Positions 1 to 8,153 of a DNA stretch of 16,721 nt are shown here, one piece after another. The stretch is taken from positions 1 to 16,721 of the forward strand of contig CAJMRD010000047.1 in assembly GCA_905215725.1 (NCBI GenBank), given 5' to 3'. This stretch comes from an uncultured bacterium. Lineage in GTDB: Bacteria; Actinomycetota; Coriobacteriia; Coriobacteriales; Coriobacteriaceae. The position numbers were made by a program, and so were the translations under genes. Each line of letters begins with the position of its first letter. Positions within the stretch are counted from its first letter, which is position 1. The notes under the pieces were generated by a model. The model ran no database searches, had not been told where the DNA came from, and saw only the letters and a program-made list of their open reading frames with translations.

Positions 1-48
1 GTCACGAGCGGGGGCTCCTATCTTTTTAGTGCCCTCGGATTGGGTCAT
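1..48 (-). CDS. Start of a hypothetical gene, cut by the window edge
   Basis: On the minus strand an ATG at 48-46 opens a frame that stays open to base 1 (MTQSEGTKKIGAPARD). It begins 8 bp after the stop codon of the membrane-protein gene at 57-680, so it could be the next gene of that operon, possibly translationally coupled. No good Shine-Dalgarno sequence is visible and 16 residues are too few to assign anything. Confidence 0.3.
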   Translation of the reverse strand, partial: MTQSEGTKKIGAPARD

Positions 49-56
49 AGTGTCTA

Positions 57-680
57 TTAACCACGAAATCTTGGAAGAATGAACTTTGTAATGACAAACA
101 ACGCCGCGATGACGGCAACTACGATGCCCGCAGTCTTCAGGAAGCCAAAGATGATATCGCCGTAGGTGTCGAGGATGAACTTGCCGATCATAAAGACGCC
201 AAAGGGCAGCAGGATAACGGTGCCCCAGCCAACCTCGTCGATCAGGCCCTTCGAAGCCGCCGCGCCAACCTGAGCCGCGGCCTCGGCAGAGGGGCCGGAA
301 CCATCCTGCGAGTCCGTTGAAGAGTCATCGCTAAGGCTTTCTCCCCTAGCAACCTTTCTCCAAAGCCTGCCGTCCATGCGGGTGGGCACATCGTCGTCCC
401 CCATACAGCGGCTAATATAGACGCCATACCTATCGCAATAGTCGGCAAGCGCGTAAGCTACCTTGCTGTAATTGTCCGATCCGTAATCGGCCCAGTACAA
501 TGCACGCAAAAGCCAACCTTCCTCGCCGCCTCGGTCACCATTGTTTTTGGCAAACTTCGCAAGAGCGGCGGCCTGCATAAACTTGTCCCATTCCGAGGAC
601 GCCCTATCGTACTTATCGCACTCTGCTTTATAGTCAAAGGTGTCATAAGGTATGGTTCTGACTTCGTCGTAAAGCGCCAT
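57..680 (-). CDS. Hypothetical membrane protein with two C-terminal transmembrane helices
   Basis: 207 residues. The ATG at 680-678 has a strong upstream site (GAAAGGAAAGGG, 2-3 nt from the start). Residues 1-115 are hydrophilic and rich in Tyr, Asp and Ala (for example the stretch around ALYWADYGSDNYSKVAYALADYCDRYG) and look like a helical soluble domain. Residues 116-140 form a Ser/Asp/Gly-rich linker. Two hydrophobic segments follow at about 154-170 and 180-202, ending in PRFRG, so the protein is probably an inner-membrane protein with its N-terminal domain in the cytoplasm. I do not recognise the family. It is divergent from the FHA and kinase genes and could be a substrate or partner of that module (inference). 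A 12-bp palindrome lies 61 bp upstream of its start. Confidence 0.8.
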   Translation of the reverse strand: MALYDEVRTIPYDTFDYKAECDKYDRASSEWDKFMQAAALAKFAKNNGDRGGEEGWLLRALYWADYGSDNYSKVAYALADYCDRYGVYISRCMGDDDVPTRMDGRLWRKVARGESLSDDSSTDSQDGSGPSAEAAAQVGAAASKGLIDEVGWGTVILLPFGVFMIGKFILDTYGDIIFGFLKTAGIVVAVIAALFVITKFILPRFRG

Positions 681-740
681 AACCCTTTCCTTTCAGCCGA
701 TGAACTTTCGTAATATTTCTATCGCTGAAATTGCGAGAAG

Positions 741-752
741 TGTTGCGCAACA
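741..752. promoter_or_regulatory. 12-bp perfect palindrome TGTTGCGCAACA, candidate operator
   Basis: The perfect palindrome TGTTGCGCAACA lies in the divergent intergenic region, 61 bp upstream of the minus-strand start codon at 680 and about 208 bp upstream of the FHA gene. The identical 12-mer occurs at 4393-4404, 66 bp upstream of the LPXTG gene start. Matching sequence and matching distance suggest a regulator binding site. The regulator is unknown. Confidence 0.45.
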
Positions 753-770
753 TCTAAAATGGTCGCAAAA

Positions 771-818
771 GGTTACGCGAACGGCGGTCGGGACACCCTG
801 TCTGCTGTTCGCGTAACC
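771..818. repeat. Inverted repeat, 15-bp arms with 18-nt loop
   Basis: The arms GGTTACGCGAACGGC (771-785) and GCTGTTCGCGTAACC (804-818) are complementary except for one position, which forms a G-U pair on one strand. There is no T tract on either side, so it is not a standard terminator. It sits in the divergent region between two genes and could be a palindromic repeat element or a regulatory hairpin. Confidence 0.6.
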
Positions 819-960
819 ATTGTTCGATTCGTACCATCTGTGTCATTGCACTGAACGTTGAATGCACCCGCCAGCCCATTCCTTACGAGTTGGACTACGT
901 CCAGCAACCGGCACACACATTTTTAATGGCTCGTCAGACTAACGACGGGAACGGAGGAGC

Positions 961-1897
961 ATGCGTACACCAAGTTCAGAGATGTACGGAGACCTGCGAA
1001 GCTTCGGCGGCATCACCAACTGCGCCGCCGCCTCGATTCTCATTTCGAGCAAGTCTGATCTGTTCAGCCATGTCTCCAATCGTCCGTTTCTTTCGCGAAA
1101 GATCACAAACGCCGCGCCGGGTTCCATCGATCCCGCCGAGTTTTCTAACTTTGGCATTAGCGCTCAGACGTTGTTTTCGAAAATCATCTCGAATTTAGGC
1201 GGAACAAATGCGCGCCGTCTCGTGTCCGCGCACTATGCGGGGCCAGCGGCACTCAACATGCAAGAAGCTCTGACCTGCATCGACGAGGACGCAAGCGTCT
1301 ATGCCAACGCACTGCACAGAATTAATAACGGCACGCTCAAATCAGAGCTGGACCGCGACATCTTATATCTGCATCTCTTTATTGCGTGCGGCTGTCTGCA
1401 AAATGCCTCGGCTGCCGTTAAGAGCACCGAGATGTTTGCCAACGCGAGCCTTGCTGTCTCTTTAAAGACACAACTGACGCGCGCGGATAAACCGAAGCGA
1501 GTCCCCCCCCCACAAGCCCGATCACACCCAACTGGGGTTAATTCGCGTAATCGGCAGCTCAGTCGTTCCCCCGATTCATCCCCTGTCCATTGAGCCAGAA
1601 GGGACAGTCATCGGCTCCATCGGCTACACCCCCTCCGATATCACCGATGTTGGAAGCTCGGTGTCACGCCGGCATCTTCATATCTGGCTCGAAAACGGCA
1701 CCTGGTACGCAAGGGGGCTTCATTCTACAAACGGGACGATTCTCATCAGCGGATCGAACGGAAAAGAGCGGACGCTCGAAATGCCCCGAAGCAAACGAGG
1801 AATTTCAGAGGCCTCTCCCTCCGCAATCATTGCAAATGGTGACATTCTTCAGCTGGGAACGGATACTTCCTTCCTTGTCGTATCCTTGGCTAAATAG
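961..1897 (+). CDS. FHA-domain protein, reading frame broken at a C9 tract
   Basis: The ATG at 961 has a good site (GGAGGAG, 1-2 nt before the start). As written, the frame gives 210 residues and stops at 1593 without a recognisable domain. The +1 frame after the C run (1503-1511) reads without a stop to TAG at 1897 and encodes a clear FHA domain: GTVIGS, SVSRRHLHIWLENGTWYARG, then HSTNGTILISG and a final NGDILQLGTDTSFLVV. Removing one C joins both parts into a 311-residue protein with FHA at about 205-310 (SRRH at 235-238, TNG at 256-258). FHA domains bind phosphothreonine; here the usual Arg of the IGR motif is Ser219. The N-terminal 180 residues are unrecognised. The kinase gene follows 96 bp downstream, so this is probably its phospho-reader. 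The break may be phase variation, a pseudogene mutation or a sequencing error. Confidence 0.75.
1503..1511 (+). repeat. Homopolymer C9 at the frameshift point
   Basis: Nine consecutive C lie inside the FHA-protein gene, exactly where the coding frame switches. A tract of eight (or eleven) C would put the upstream part in frame with the FHA domain. Confidence 0.85.
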
Positions 1898-1993
1898 CCG
1901 CTGGCAATATCTATCATGACGGGTCAAATCGCTTCCCTTCCGCTCTCCTCGTCTTGATGACCCAGCTTTATTCGTATTGACAGGAGCATTCTC

Positions 1994-4069
1994 ATGGATA
2001 TCGTCGACGGCAATAAACTCATCCGTCTCGATACGTTCGATACCGCCGTGGCGGTCGACCCCAGCGCCGAGGACGACGCCAAGCGTCGGTTTATGACGCT
2101 TATTCTCCAGACGGCCCACCGCAACAACGGCAACATCGGGCACGTGCTGCGCGCGACCAACACAAGCGGCGAGGTCTTTGCCGTCAAGCTACTCAAGGAC
2201 AACGCCATCCTTTCCGGCCAAGCCCCCGACCGCTCCGCCGAGCAATCGGCAGCGCACCTGGCCAACACCGCCGCGCTGTTCGAGGAGTACCGTCATCTGT
2301 GTACCGTCTCGCACCTGCGCGGATTTCCGCGCATCTATGGCTATGGATTGTGCGAGGACGACCCGCTCATCCTCATGGAGTGGGTCGAGGGCACCTCGCT
2401 CAAGCAGGCGCTGCCCTTGCTTCCGCACGATGCCTCGGGCGGGCTAACCACCCAGATGGTGGCCGCCGTTGGAAACGCCGTGCTTCGCGCACTCCTGATG
2501 ACCCAGGGACTCGTAAATCCGGTCGTCCATCGCGACCTGTCGCCCGCCAACATTATGTTCCGTACCACCAGTCGAACGCTCGAGCAGCAGATCGTCGATT
2601 GCTCCTTTGACCCCTGCCTCATCGACATGGGCTCCGCGATCATGGCCCTCGGCGATGACACGATCACCCGGCGCGCCGACATCTGGCGCTTTGCCACGCC
2701 CGCATACGCCGCGCCCGAGATGCTCACGCAGGATATCGAAGGCATCGCGGCCCTTCGCCGCTCGCCCGCCATCGATGTCTACGCGCTTTCGAGCATTCTG
2801 TACCAGCTCTACAGCGGTCGCAAGCCGTTCGATGTGGAGTCGACGGGCGCCGCGGCAACCGGCTCGTTCTACCTCATAAAGACCAAGACCAAGCCGGCAC
2901 CGCTCGAGCCGCGATGCAATGACGACGAAGCGCTCGTCCAGATCATCATGAAAGGCATCTCAGTCGAGCAGTGCGATCGTCCCACCGAGCAGCAGATGCT
3001 CGAGGTGCTCTCGGCATACCTCACCGATGCCGAATCCGAGGGCCGCGAAGGCGCAGGGGACGAGGCCGCAAATGACATTGATTCTGGCACGCACCTTAAG
3101 GTCGACGTCGCCGGCGAGCGCGCGCGAGAAATCCTGGAGCAGGCCCGGCACGACGCCATGACCCGCCGCCGCTTTATTATCGGTGGCGTTGTCGCGGCCG
3201 TTGCGGGGCTCGGCGTTATCGGGGCGGCAACCCATGGCTTTGGCATCCCCGACTACCTGGACGGCATCCGCGGTTCACTTGACGACTACACCTGGGATCA
3301 GCTGCAGGAGATTTCGCTCAAGATTAAGGCCGCCGAGACCCGTAGCGAGGCACGCGAGATTGCAAAGCGCTACCATCTGCTCGATGCCGATGGGCACATC
3401 CCCTATCCGTGCACCAAGCGCGTGAGGCTCACCAACGGGCTGCACGTCGGCGCGCAGCTTGTGGGCATCCGTCACGACGAGCTTCTAGACGGTACGGGCA
3501 AGGCAGGGTTAACGTTTATGTTCGATGCGGGTATTGCCGAGCGCAACGCTGCGGTTGAACCGCCGAGCGCCGGCTGGGCAGATTGCGAGCTGCGGGAATG
3601 GCTCGACGGCGACGGCCTTAAGCTGCTGCCCAACGAGTTGCGCGCACTCATTAAATCTGTCAAAAAGATCTCGAATAACGTTGGCGCTGCCAGAAGCGCA
3701 TCGTGTCTGAGCGAGTTGTCCGCAACCCTTTGGCTGCCCGCCATGGTCGAGCTGTGCGGAGTGCAGCCGCCCGAGTCATTTGCCGAGGACTTTCAGTACC
3801 TGGCAGACATCTATAACGGCGAGGGCAAGGAGTACCAGCTGTTCCGCGAGCTTAAGGTGAGTCCGTATACCACGAACGAGATGTTGGTTCGCCAGTGGAA
3901 GGGCAAGGACACCTGTTGGTGGGAACGAACGGCGAGTCCTGACACATCGGAGAGCGAAGGCACACTCTATATGAATCGCGTGGGACACGACGGCGACGCC
4001 TTTGCGTGCGCCACGCCTGCGGAAAAGCCAAACAAACGAACCTGTGTGATCCCCGGATTCTGTATCTAG
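1994..4069 (+). CDS. Membrane-anchored Ser/Thr protein kinase with C-terminal DUF6273-like domain
   Basis: 691 residues. The ATG at 1994 has AGGAG 8 nt upstream. The N-terminal half is a Hanks-type kinase: VAIK-type Lys65 (FAVKLL), HRDLSPAN with catalytic Asp181 and Asn186, DMG in place of DFG at 211-213, and APE at 240-242. The glycine-rich loop is poorly conserved (NGNIGHVLRA). One hydrophobic segment lies at about 394-413. The C-terminal part (about 425-691) has the marks of DUF6273: WADCELREWLDGDGLKLLPN, then a WLP segment and CWWERTASPD, ending in a VIPGFCI tail. That domain would be outside the membrane, in the place that PASTA repeats take in PknB-type kinases, so a sensing role is plausible (inference). 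The FHA-protein gene is directly upstream on the same strand. Confidence 0.92.
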   Translation: MDIVDGNKLIRLDTFDTAVAVDPSAEDDAKRRFMTLILQTAHRNNGNIGHVLRATNTSGEVFAVKLLKDNAILSGQAPDRSAEQSAAHLANTAALFEEYRHLCTVSHLRGFPRIYGYGLCEDDPLILMEWVEGTSLKQALPLLPHDASGGLTTQMVAAVGNAVLRALLMTQGLVNPVVHRDLSPANIMFRTTSRTLEQQIVDCSFDPCLIDMGSAIMALGDDTITRRADIWRFATPAYAAPEMLTQDIEGIAALRRSPAIDVYALSSILYQLYSGRKPFDVESTGAAATGSFYLIKTKTKPAPLEPRCNDDEALVQIIMKGISVEQCDRPTEQQMLEVLSAYLTDAESEGREGAGDEAANDIDSGTHLKVDVAGERAREILEQARHDAMTRRRFIIGGVVAAVAGLGVIGAATHGFGIPDYLDGIRGSLDDYTWDQLQEISLKIKAAETRSEAREIAKRYHLLDADGHIPYPCTKRVRLTNGLHVGAQLVGIRHDELLDGTGKAGLTFMFDAGIAERNAAVEPPSAGWADCELREWLDGDGLKLLPNELRALIKSVKKISNNVGAARSASCLSELSATLWLPAMVELCGVQPPESFAEDFQYLADIYNGEGKEYQLFRELKVSPYTTNEMLVRQWKGKDTCWWERTASPDTSESEGTLYMNRVGHDGDAFACATPAEKPNKRTCVIPGFCI

Positions 4070-4081
4070 AGAGCGGGCGTC

Positions 4082-4117
4082 TTGCCGTGACGGGACCCCT
4101 CCCCGGCAATTGTCTTG
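4082..4117 (+). terminator. Weak possible terminator after the kinase gene
   Basis: TTGCCG (4082-4087) pairs with CGGCAA (4104-4109) around a GC-rich loop, followed by the moderately T-rich ATTGTCTT. The stem is short and the U tract is broken; it begins 12 bp after the kinase stop codon. Confidence 0.3.
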
Positions 4118-4329
4118 ATCTGTAACACTAGCTCGGCAGATACAGGTCTAGATGTTACAGATCGAGACAAACCCCAGCCCCGTGAGACAACATCTCAATC
4201 TGTAACAGTAAGGGGTCAAAAACCTCTCTAGATGTTACAGATCAAGACATTTGAGTTGACCGCGGACGGTCCGTCTCGATCTGTAACAGTAAGGGGTCAT
4301 ATTTCCCGCCAGATGTTACAGATCGAGAC
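4112..4329. repeat. Array of three 57-bp palindromic units (array 1)
   Basis: The units are 4112-4168, 4192-4248 and 4273-4329. Each has a left arm close to GTCTCGATCTGTAACA, a 25-nt centre, and a right arm close to TGTTACAGATCGAGAC. The gaps between units are 23 and 24 bp, so the starts are 80 and 81 bp apart. The centre of the second unit (AGGGGT, CAAAA, ACCTCT) forms a further stem with a CAAAA loop. The array fills most of the 401-bp gap between the kinase and LPXTG genes. I do not recognise it as a named repeat family. Confidence 0.9.
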
Positions 4330-4392
4330 ATTAGCTTGCCGAGAACTTCGCCTCATAAATGTGATTCAAGTGTGTCGATATTTCCTTGCCAA

Positions 4393-4404
4393 TGTTGCGC
4401 AACA
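4393..4404. promoter_or_regulatory. Second copy of palindrome TGTTGCGCAACA
   Basis: Identical to the palindrome at 741-752. It ends 66 bp before the start codon of the LPXTG surface-protein gene and lies outside the 57-bp repeat array, so it is a candidate operator. No convincing -35/-10 pair could be assigned around it. Confidence 0.45.
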
Positions 4405-4470
4405 GAAGCCCTTTCGGCGGTCGTAACGTACGAATTGTCATAGTTACCCCTTCAACGATTGGGAGAAGAA

Positions 4471-7400
4471 ATGGCAAAGTACGCACCTAAACACTTGGAA
4501 GTCTCAGGCGGCGCCGAGCCTCGCCCCACATCCTCGGGCCACAAGGCAACACGACTCGCTGTCACCGCGGCAACCACCATCGCTATGACTGGCTCGTCGC
4601 TGCTCGCGCCGTTCTCGGCATTTGCCAATGATGCGAGTGATACCACGGCACAGGACGCGATCATGTCCCCGCTTGCTGTCCACGCCGGCGAGGCGGCAGG
4701 CTCCGCAGTAAAGGCAGACGCCCAGAAGATTGCCGACTTGCAGGCTGCGATCGACGCCGCAAAGGCTGCCGAAGCAGACGCCAAATCCGACTACGACACG
4801 GTGGCTGCTCCCTATACCGAAAAGCAGGCGGCCCGCGACAACGCACAAAGCACCTATGACGCCTCCGTCTCCGATAATTCGCAGGCAGAGGCCGCCGCGC
4901 GTGCCGAATATGCTCGCCAGCTCGATGAAAGCGTCAAGGCGGCCGACAGCGCCAGTGCCACGCTGAAGGATGCCCAGGGAAAGCTCGATACAGCCAAGAC
5001 CGACGCCGAGGACAAGTCGAAGGTCCTTGATGCCGCAAAGCAAGCGGCAGCTGATGCGCAGGCCAAGCTCGAGGCAGCCCAGAAGGCAGCCGCCAACGCA
5101 ACGCCGGAGGAAATCAAGGTCGCCGAGCAGGCTGCCGCAGATGCGCAGGCCGCTCTGAACCAAGCAAAGGCTGCGAAGGCCACTGCCGATTCCGCGCTCG
5201 CCGATGCCCAGCAGGCTCAGAGCGCCGCGCAGAGCGCTTACGACGAAGCGGCAGGCACGCTGGCTTCCGCTCAGCAGGAAAAGAACGCCGCGGATGGTAA
5301 GGTAGTCGCGGCACAGACAGCGTATGACAGCGCACAAGCCGATTTGGCGGCCGCAAAGGCAGGCGCCGAGGGCCCGGAGTATGACGCCGCCCAGGCAAAG
5401 GTCGATGCTGCCCAAAGCGCACTCAACCAGGCGAAACAGCAGCAGGCGACTGCCGAAGCAGGCCTTTCTCAGGCAAATAGCGACGTTGAATCCAAGCAGG
5501 ACGCCCTCACCGGCGCCGAAAGCGAGCTCAAAGCCAAGAAGCAGACGGTCGCAGCAGCCGAAAAAGATGTAACGGCAGCCCAGACGAAAGCCGATGCGGC
5601 GCAATCGGAGTTGACCTCGGCAAAGCAGGCACATGCTGCCGAACTGGAGAAGGCAAAGGCCGCTCAGAAACAAGTCGACCAGGCAAAAGCCGAGAAGAAG
5701 CAGGCAGACAAGGCGCTCGAAACTGCCAAGGCAAACCAGGCGGCCGCCGATCAGGCCGTTGTCGATGCACAGAAAGCATACGATACGTGCAAGGCAGCAA
5801 CCGATAAGGCAACGACAGCGGAGGCGCAGAGCGTCATCGGCTTTTACCAGTTCATCGGTGCCAACGACGCTGCAAACATCATCTATAGGCAGAGCGATAA
5901 AAACCCGACGACTATTGGCGATAAAAAAGACGGCACGTCACTCGACAACGCCAAGCTATCGTTTAACAAGCTGCGCGAGATTAACGAATACCGTGCAAGC
6001 GTTGGATTGAGTGAGCTTAGGGTGACGGCCGAGCAAATGGCAATCGCTCAATCCGACTCCAATTTCTCTGACAAAACGCTAGGTCACTCAAATTACGCCA
6101 TTTGTGAAAATGCCGCTTGGAACTTCAGTACTAAAGAAAACATCGCGCACCAATGGGTCGATGATGAAAAGGAGATATTTGACGAGGCTGCAGCGAAAGC
6201 CGGCCTTGGCAACGTTGCCCCCAAAGATGCTTGGGATACTTTCTGGAGCCACAAAACCGAATTCGAAAAGCGCGGGGCAGACTTTGGCACCGTCGGCCAC
6301 TATTTGAATATCGTACAGCCTGACGCCAAAACCATGGGATACGGCATCAACTCGCGCGGAACCCTTTGGCCGTATGTGTTCGTCTTGGAGATCGACAACA
6401 ATTACGGTTCGTACGAGAAAGAATACTCGATCGATGAACTCGAGAATCTCTTTGATCAGTATCAGCTGAGCCTCTCCAAAGCTAGCGAAAAACTCGCCGC
6501 CGTAAAGACGGACCTTGAGCAAAAGCGCAGCACAGCGGCATCGAAAGCCGATGCCGTAAAGGCAGCTGAAACCCTCGTCGCTCAAAAGCAGGAAGGCATT
6601 GTTGCCGCGAATAGCGACCTTGCCGCCAAGAACGACAGCGTAGCAAGTGCCGCCGCCGCTGTTGCCCTAGCAAAGCAGAATCTCGCCAAGGCAAACGGAA
6701 AAGTTGCCGAAGCCGAAGACCAGGTCAAAGCCGCCCAAAGCAACGTGGCGACCGCAGAGCAGGTCGTCAACCAGAAGCGCGCCGAGCTTAAGGCATCGCA
6801 AGAGCAAGCCGCTCAGAGTCAGAAGAAGGTTGATGACGCCAAGGCAGAGACTCTCGTAAAGCAGCAGGCTCTGCAAGATGCAAAGAAGGAACTTGCCAAG
6901 TATTCAGCCGATGTTGCTGCGGCTCAGGAGAAAGCCGACGAGGCCCATCAGGCGCTTGATGAAGCCACGGCAGCCCAGACGTCTGCCCGGAGCGCTCTCA
7001 AAAAGGCGAAGCTCGACGAGACCGCCAAGAAGCAGGCCCTCGACACCGCGAAGGACAACGCCGAGGCCAAGGCGGCGAACGCGGAGCACGCCGCGAGCAA
7101 TCTGACCACGGCGAAAAACGACTTTGCTTCAAAGAAGGCCCGTGCCGACGCCCTGAGCAATGCGGCCAATAATCTTGCCACCGCCGAGGCGGCCAAGCAG
7201 GACGCCGACGCAGCAGTTACCGAGGCCGGAGTCGCCCTTGGTGCGGCAAATGATGCCATCGCGAACGCCGAGCAGGCGGTCGAGAATTCTCAGGCCGCAT
7301 CGGATGCCGCTGTCGCTACCCTCGGAAAGCTCAAGTCCATCAACGTCGAAAACGGCATTGCTACTGGCTCTGACGCAAACGCGAACGATACGCTCAATGC

Positions 7401-7806
7401 CCTCTTTGCCAAGTGCGTCGCCGCCAAGCAGGCAGAACATAACGCAAAGGCCGCACTTGATGCCGCTCAGGCAGACCTTGATGCTGCGACGCCCGCCTAC
7501 ACCGCAGCGCTCAATGCCTACAACGAGGCGAAGGCAAAACGCGTAGCCGCCGAGCAAGCCCTGAAGGACGAGATCGCCCGCCAGGAGCAAGAGGCGGCGA
7601 AGGCCGAGCAGGCCAAGATCACGCAGGCTGCCGCTAAGCCGGTTACTGGAAAGCCGTCTGCCGGCAATGCCAAGACGGCCGCCAACTCGGCACTTCCCAC
7701 CACAGGCGACAATGCCGCGCTCGCCGGTGAGACGTTTATCATCGGAGGCGTCGTGTTTGTAGCCGCCGGCGTCTTTCTGACTGACAAGAAGCGCCGTCAG
7801 GAGTAA
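4471..7806 (+). CDS. LPXTG cell-wall-anchored protein with CAP domain between coiled-coil stalks (PrgA/SEC10-like architecture)
   Basis: 1111 residues from the ATG at 4471, which has GGGAGAAG just upstream; an in-frame TTG at 4459 is a less likely start. A signal peptide with a long N-region ends at about SAFA (residue 52). Residues about 81-448 and 650-1045 are Ala/Lys/Glu/Gln-rich heptad coiled coils of nearly equal length. Between them, about 455-645, lies a CAP/SCP domain: LREINEYRASVGLSEL, GHS with His539, CEN with Glu546, WVDDEKE with Glu566/568, and GHYLNIV with His610. The C-terminus has LPTTG at 1075-1079, a hydrophobic segment and KKRRQE, so sortase should anchor it to peptidoglycan. 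Enterococcal PrgA (surface exclusion in conjugation) has this plan, with the CAP domain at the tip of a folded stalk. Function here is inferred: contact control, adhesion or proteolysis. It is flanked by repeat arrays on both sides. Confidence 0.93.
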   Translation: MAKYAPKHLEVSGGAEPRPTSSGHKATRLAVTAATTIAMTGSSLLAPFSAFANDASDTTAQDAIMSPLAVHAGEAAGSAVKADAQKIADLQAAIDAAKAAEADAKSDYDTVAAPYTEKQAARDNAQSTYDASVSDNSQAEAAARAEYARQLDESVKAADSASATLKDAQGKLDTAKTDAEDKSKVLDAAKQAAADAQAKLEAAQKAAANATPEEIKVAEQAAADAQAALNQAKAAKATADSALADAQQAQSAAQSAYDEAAGTLASAQQEKNAADGKVVAAQTAYDSAQADLAAAKAGAEGPEYDAAQAKVDAAQSALNQAKQQQATAEAGLSQANSDVESKQDALTGAESELKAKKQTVAAAEKDVTAAQTKADAAQSELTSAKQAHAAELEKAKAAQKQVDQAKAEKKQADKALETAKANQAAADQAVVDAQKAYDTCKAATDKATTAEAQSVIGFYQFIGANDAANIIYRQSDKNPTTIGDKKDGTSLDNAKLSFNKLREINEYRASVGLSELRVTAEQMAIAQSDSNFSDKTLGHSNYAICENAAWNFSTKENIAHQWVDDEKEIFDEAAAKAGLGNVAPKDAWDTFWSHKTEFEKRGADFGTVGHYLNIVQPDAKTMGYGINSRGTLWPYVFVLEIDNNYGSYEKEYSIDELENLFDQYQLSLSKASEKLAAVKTDLEQKRSTAASKADAVKAAETLVAQKQEGIVAANSDLAAKNDSVASAAAAVALAKQNLAKANGKVAEAEDQVKAAQSNVATAEQVVNQKRAELKASQEQAAQSQKKVDDAKAETLVKQQALQDAKKELAKYSADVAAAQEKADEAHQALDEATAAQTSARSALKKAKLDETAKKQALDTAKDNAEAKAANAEHAASNLTTAKNDFASKKARADALSNAANNLATAEAAKQDADAAVTEAGVALGAANDAIANAEQAVENSQAASDAAVATLGKLKSINVENGIATGSDANANDTLNALFAKCVAAKQAEHNAKAALDAAQADLDAATPAYTAALNAYNEAKAKRVAAEQALKDEIARQEQEAAKAEQAKITQAAAKPVTGKPSAGNAKTAANSALPTTGDNAALAGETFIIGGVVFVAAGVFLTDKKRRQE

Positions 7807-7865
7807 GGTTTTCGGGAGGACGGCTTCTCCTCCCTCCCACCGCTTCGCAAACCCTGCCCAGTATG

Positions 7866-7902
7866 CGCCGGGGCGCCCATCACTCGGGCGTCCCGGCGTT
7901 TT
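7866..7902 (+). terminator. Strong intrinsic terminator of the LPXTG gene
   Basis: CGCCGGGGCGCCC (7866-7878) pairs with GGGCGTCCCGGCG (7886-7898) across a 7-nt loop, with 13 pairs including one G-U, followed by TTTT. It lies 60 bp after the stop codon. Confidence 0.88.
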
Positions 7903-7935
7903 ACGTTGTATGCCCGGGGCATCTGCTTCGAGATT

Positions 7936-8153
7936 GTCTCGATCTGTAACAACTAAGACCCAAACATCGGTCTTACTGTTACAGATCGAGACGTTAGCTT
8001 TCGGCCGATTTCTATGTCTTGATCTGTAACAGTTAGAGGTCATATTTCCCTGCTAGATGTTACAGATTGAGACATTGAGTTTCCTGCCAACTGTTTACCT
8101 TGATCCGTAACAGCTATGGTTCAAAAACCGATCCAGATGTTACAGATTGAGAT
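7936..8153. repeat. Array of three 57/58-bp palindromic units (array 2)
   Basis: The units are 7936-7992, 8016-8073 and 8097-8153, with gaps of 23 and 23 bp and unit starts 80 and 81 bp apart, as in array 1. The first unit has a long apical stem (TAAGACC/GGTCTTA) continuing the 16-bp arms. The unit at 8016 resembles the array 1 unit at 4273 in its centre (GGTCATATTTCCC) and downstream flank, in the same orientation. The array occupies the gap between the LPXTG gene's terminator and the copA promoter. Confidence 0.9.

Noticed and set aside
1661..1897. Separate small FHA gene starting at GTG 1661
   Set aside because: That start is inside the FHA fold (it would lack the first strands) and has no ribosome binding site; the conserved part continues upstream to the C tract.
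3158..3230. Twin-arginine export signal in the kinase (TRRRFII followed by a hydrophobic stretch)
   Set aside because: It lies at residues 390-413, after a complete kinase domain, so it fits a basic stop-transfer flank of a transmembrane helix better than an N-terminal Tat signal; internal Tat-dependent anchoring is known but not supported here.
4504..5673. 389-codon minus-strand open frame opposite the LPXTG gene
   Set aside because: The Ala/Lys-rich GC-biased stalk makes the opposite strand stop-poor; the product is a Leu/Gly/Cys-rich low-complexity sequence without a ribosome binding site.
4112..8153. CRISPR array, because of the regular short repeats and similar-length intervals
   Set aside because: The repeats are 16 bp and alternate in orientation, the intervals are related to each other rather than unique, there are only two or three units per array, and no cas gene is present.
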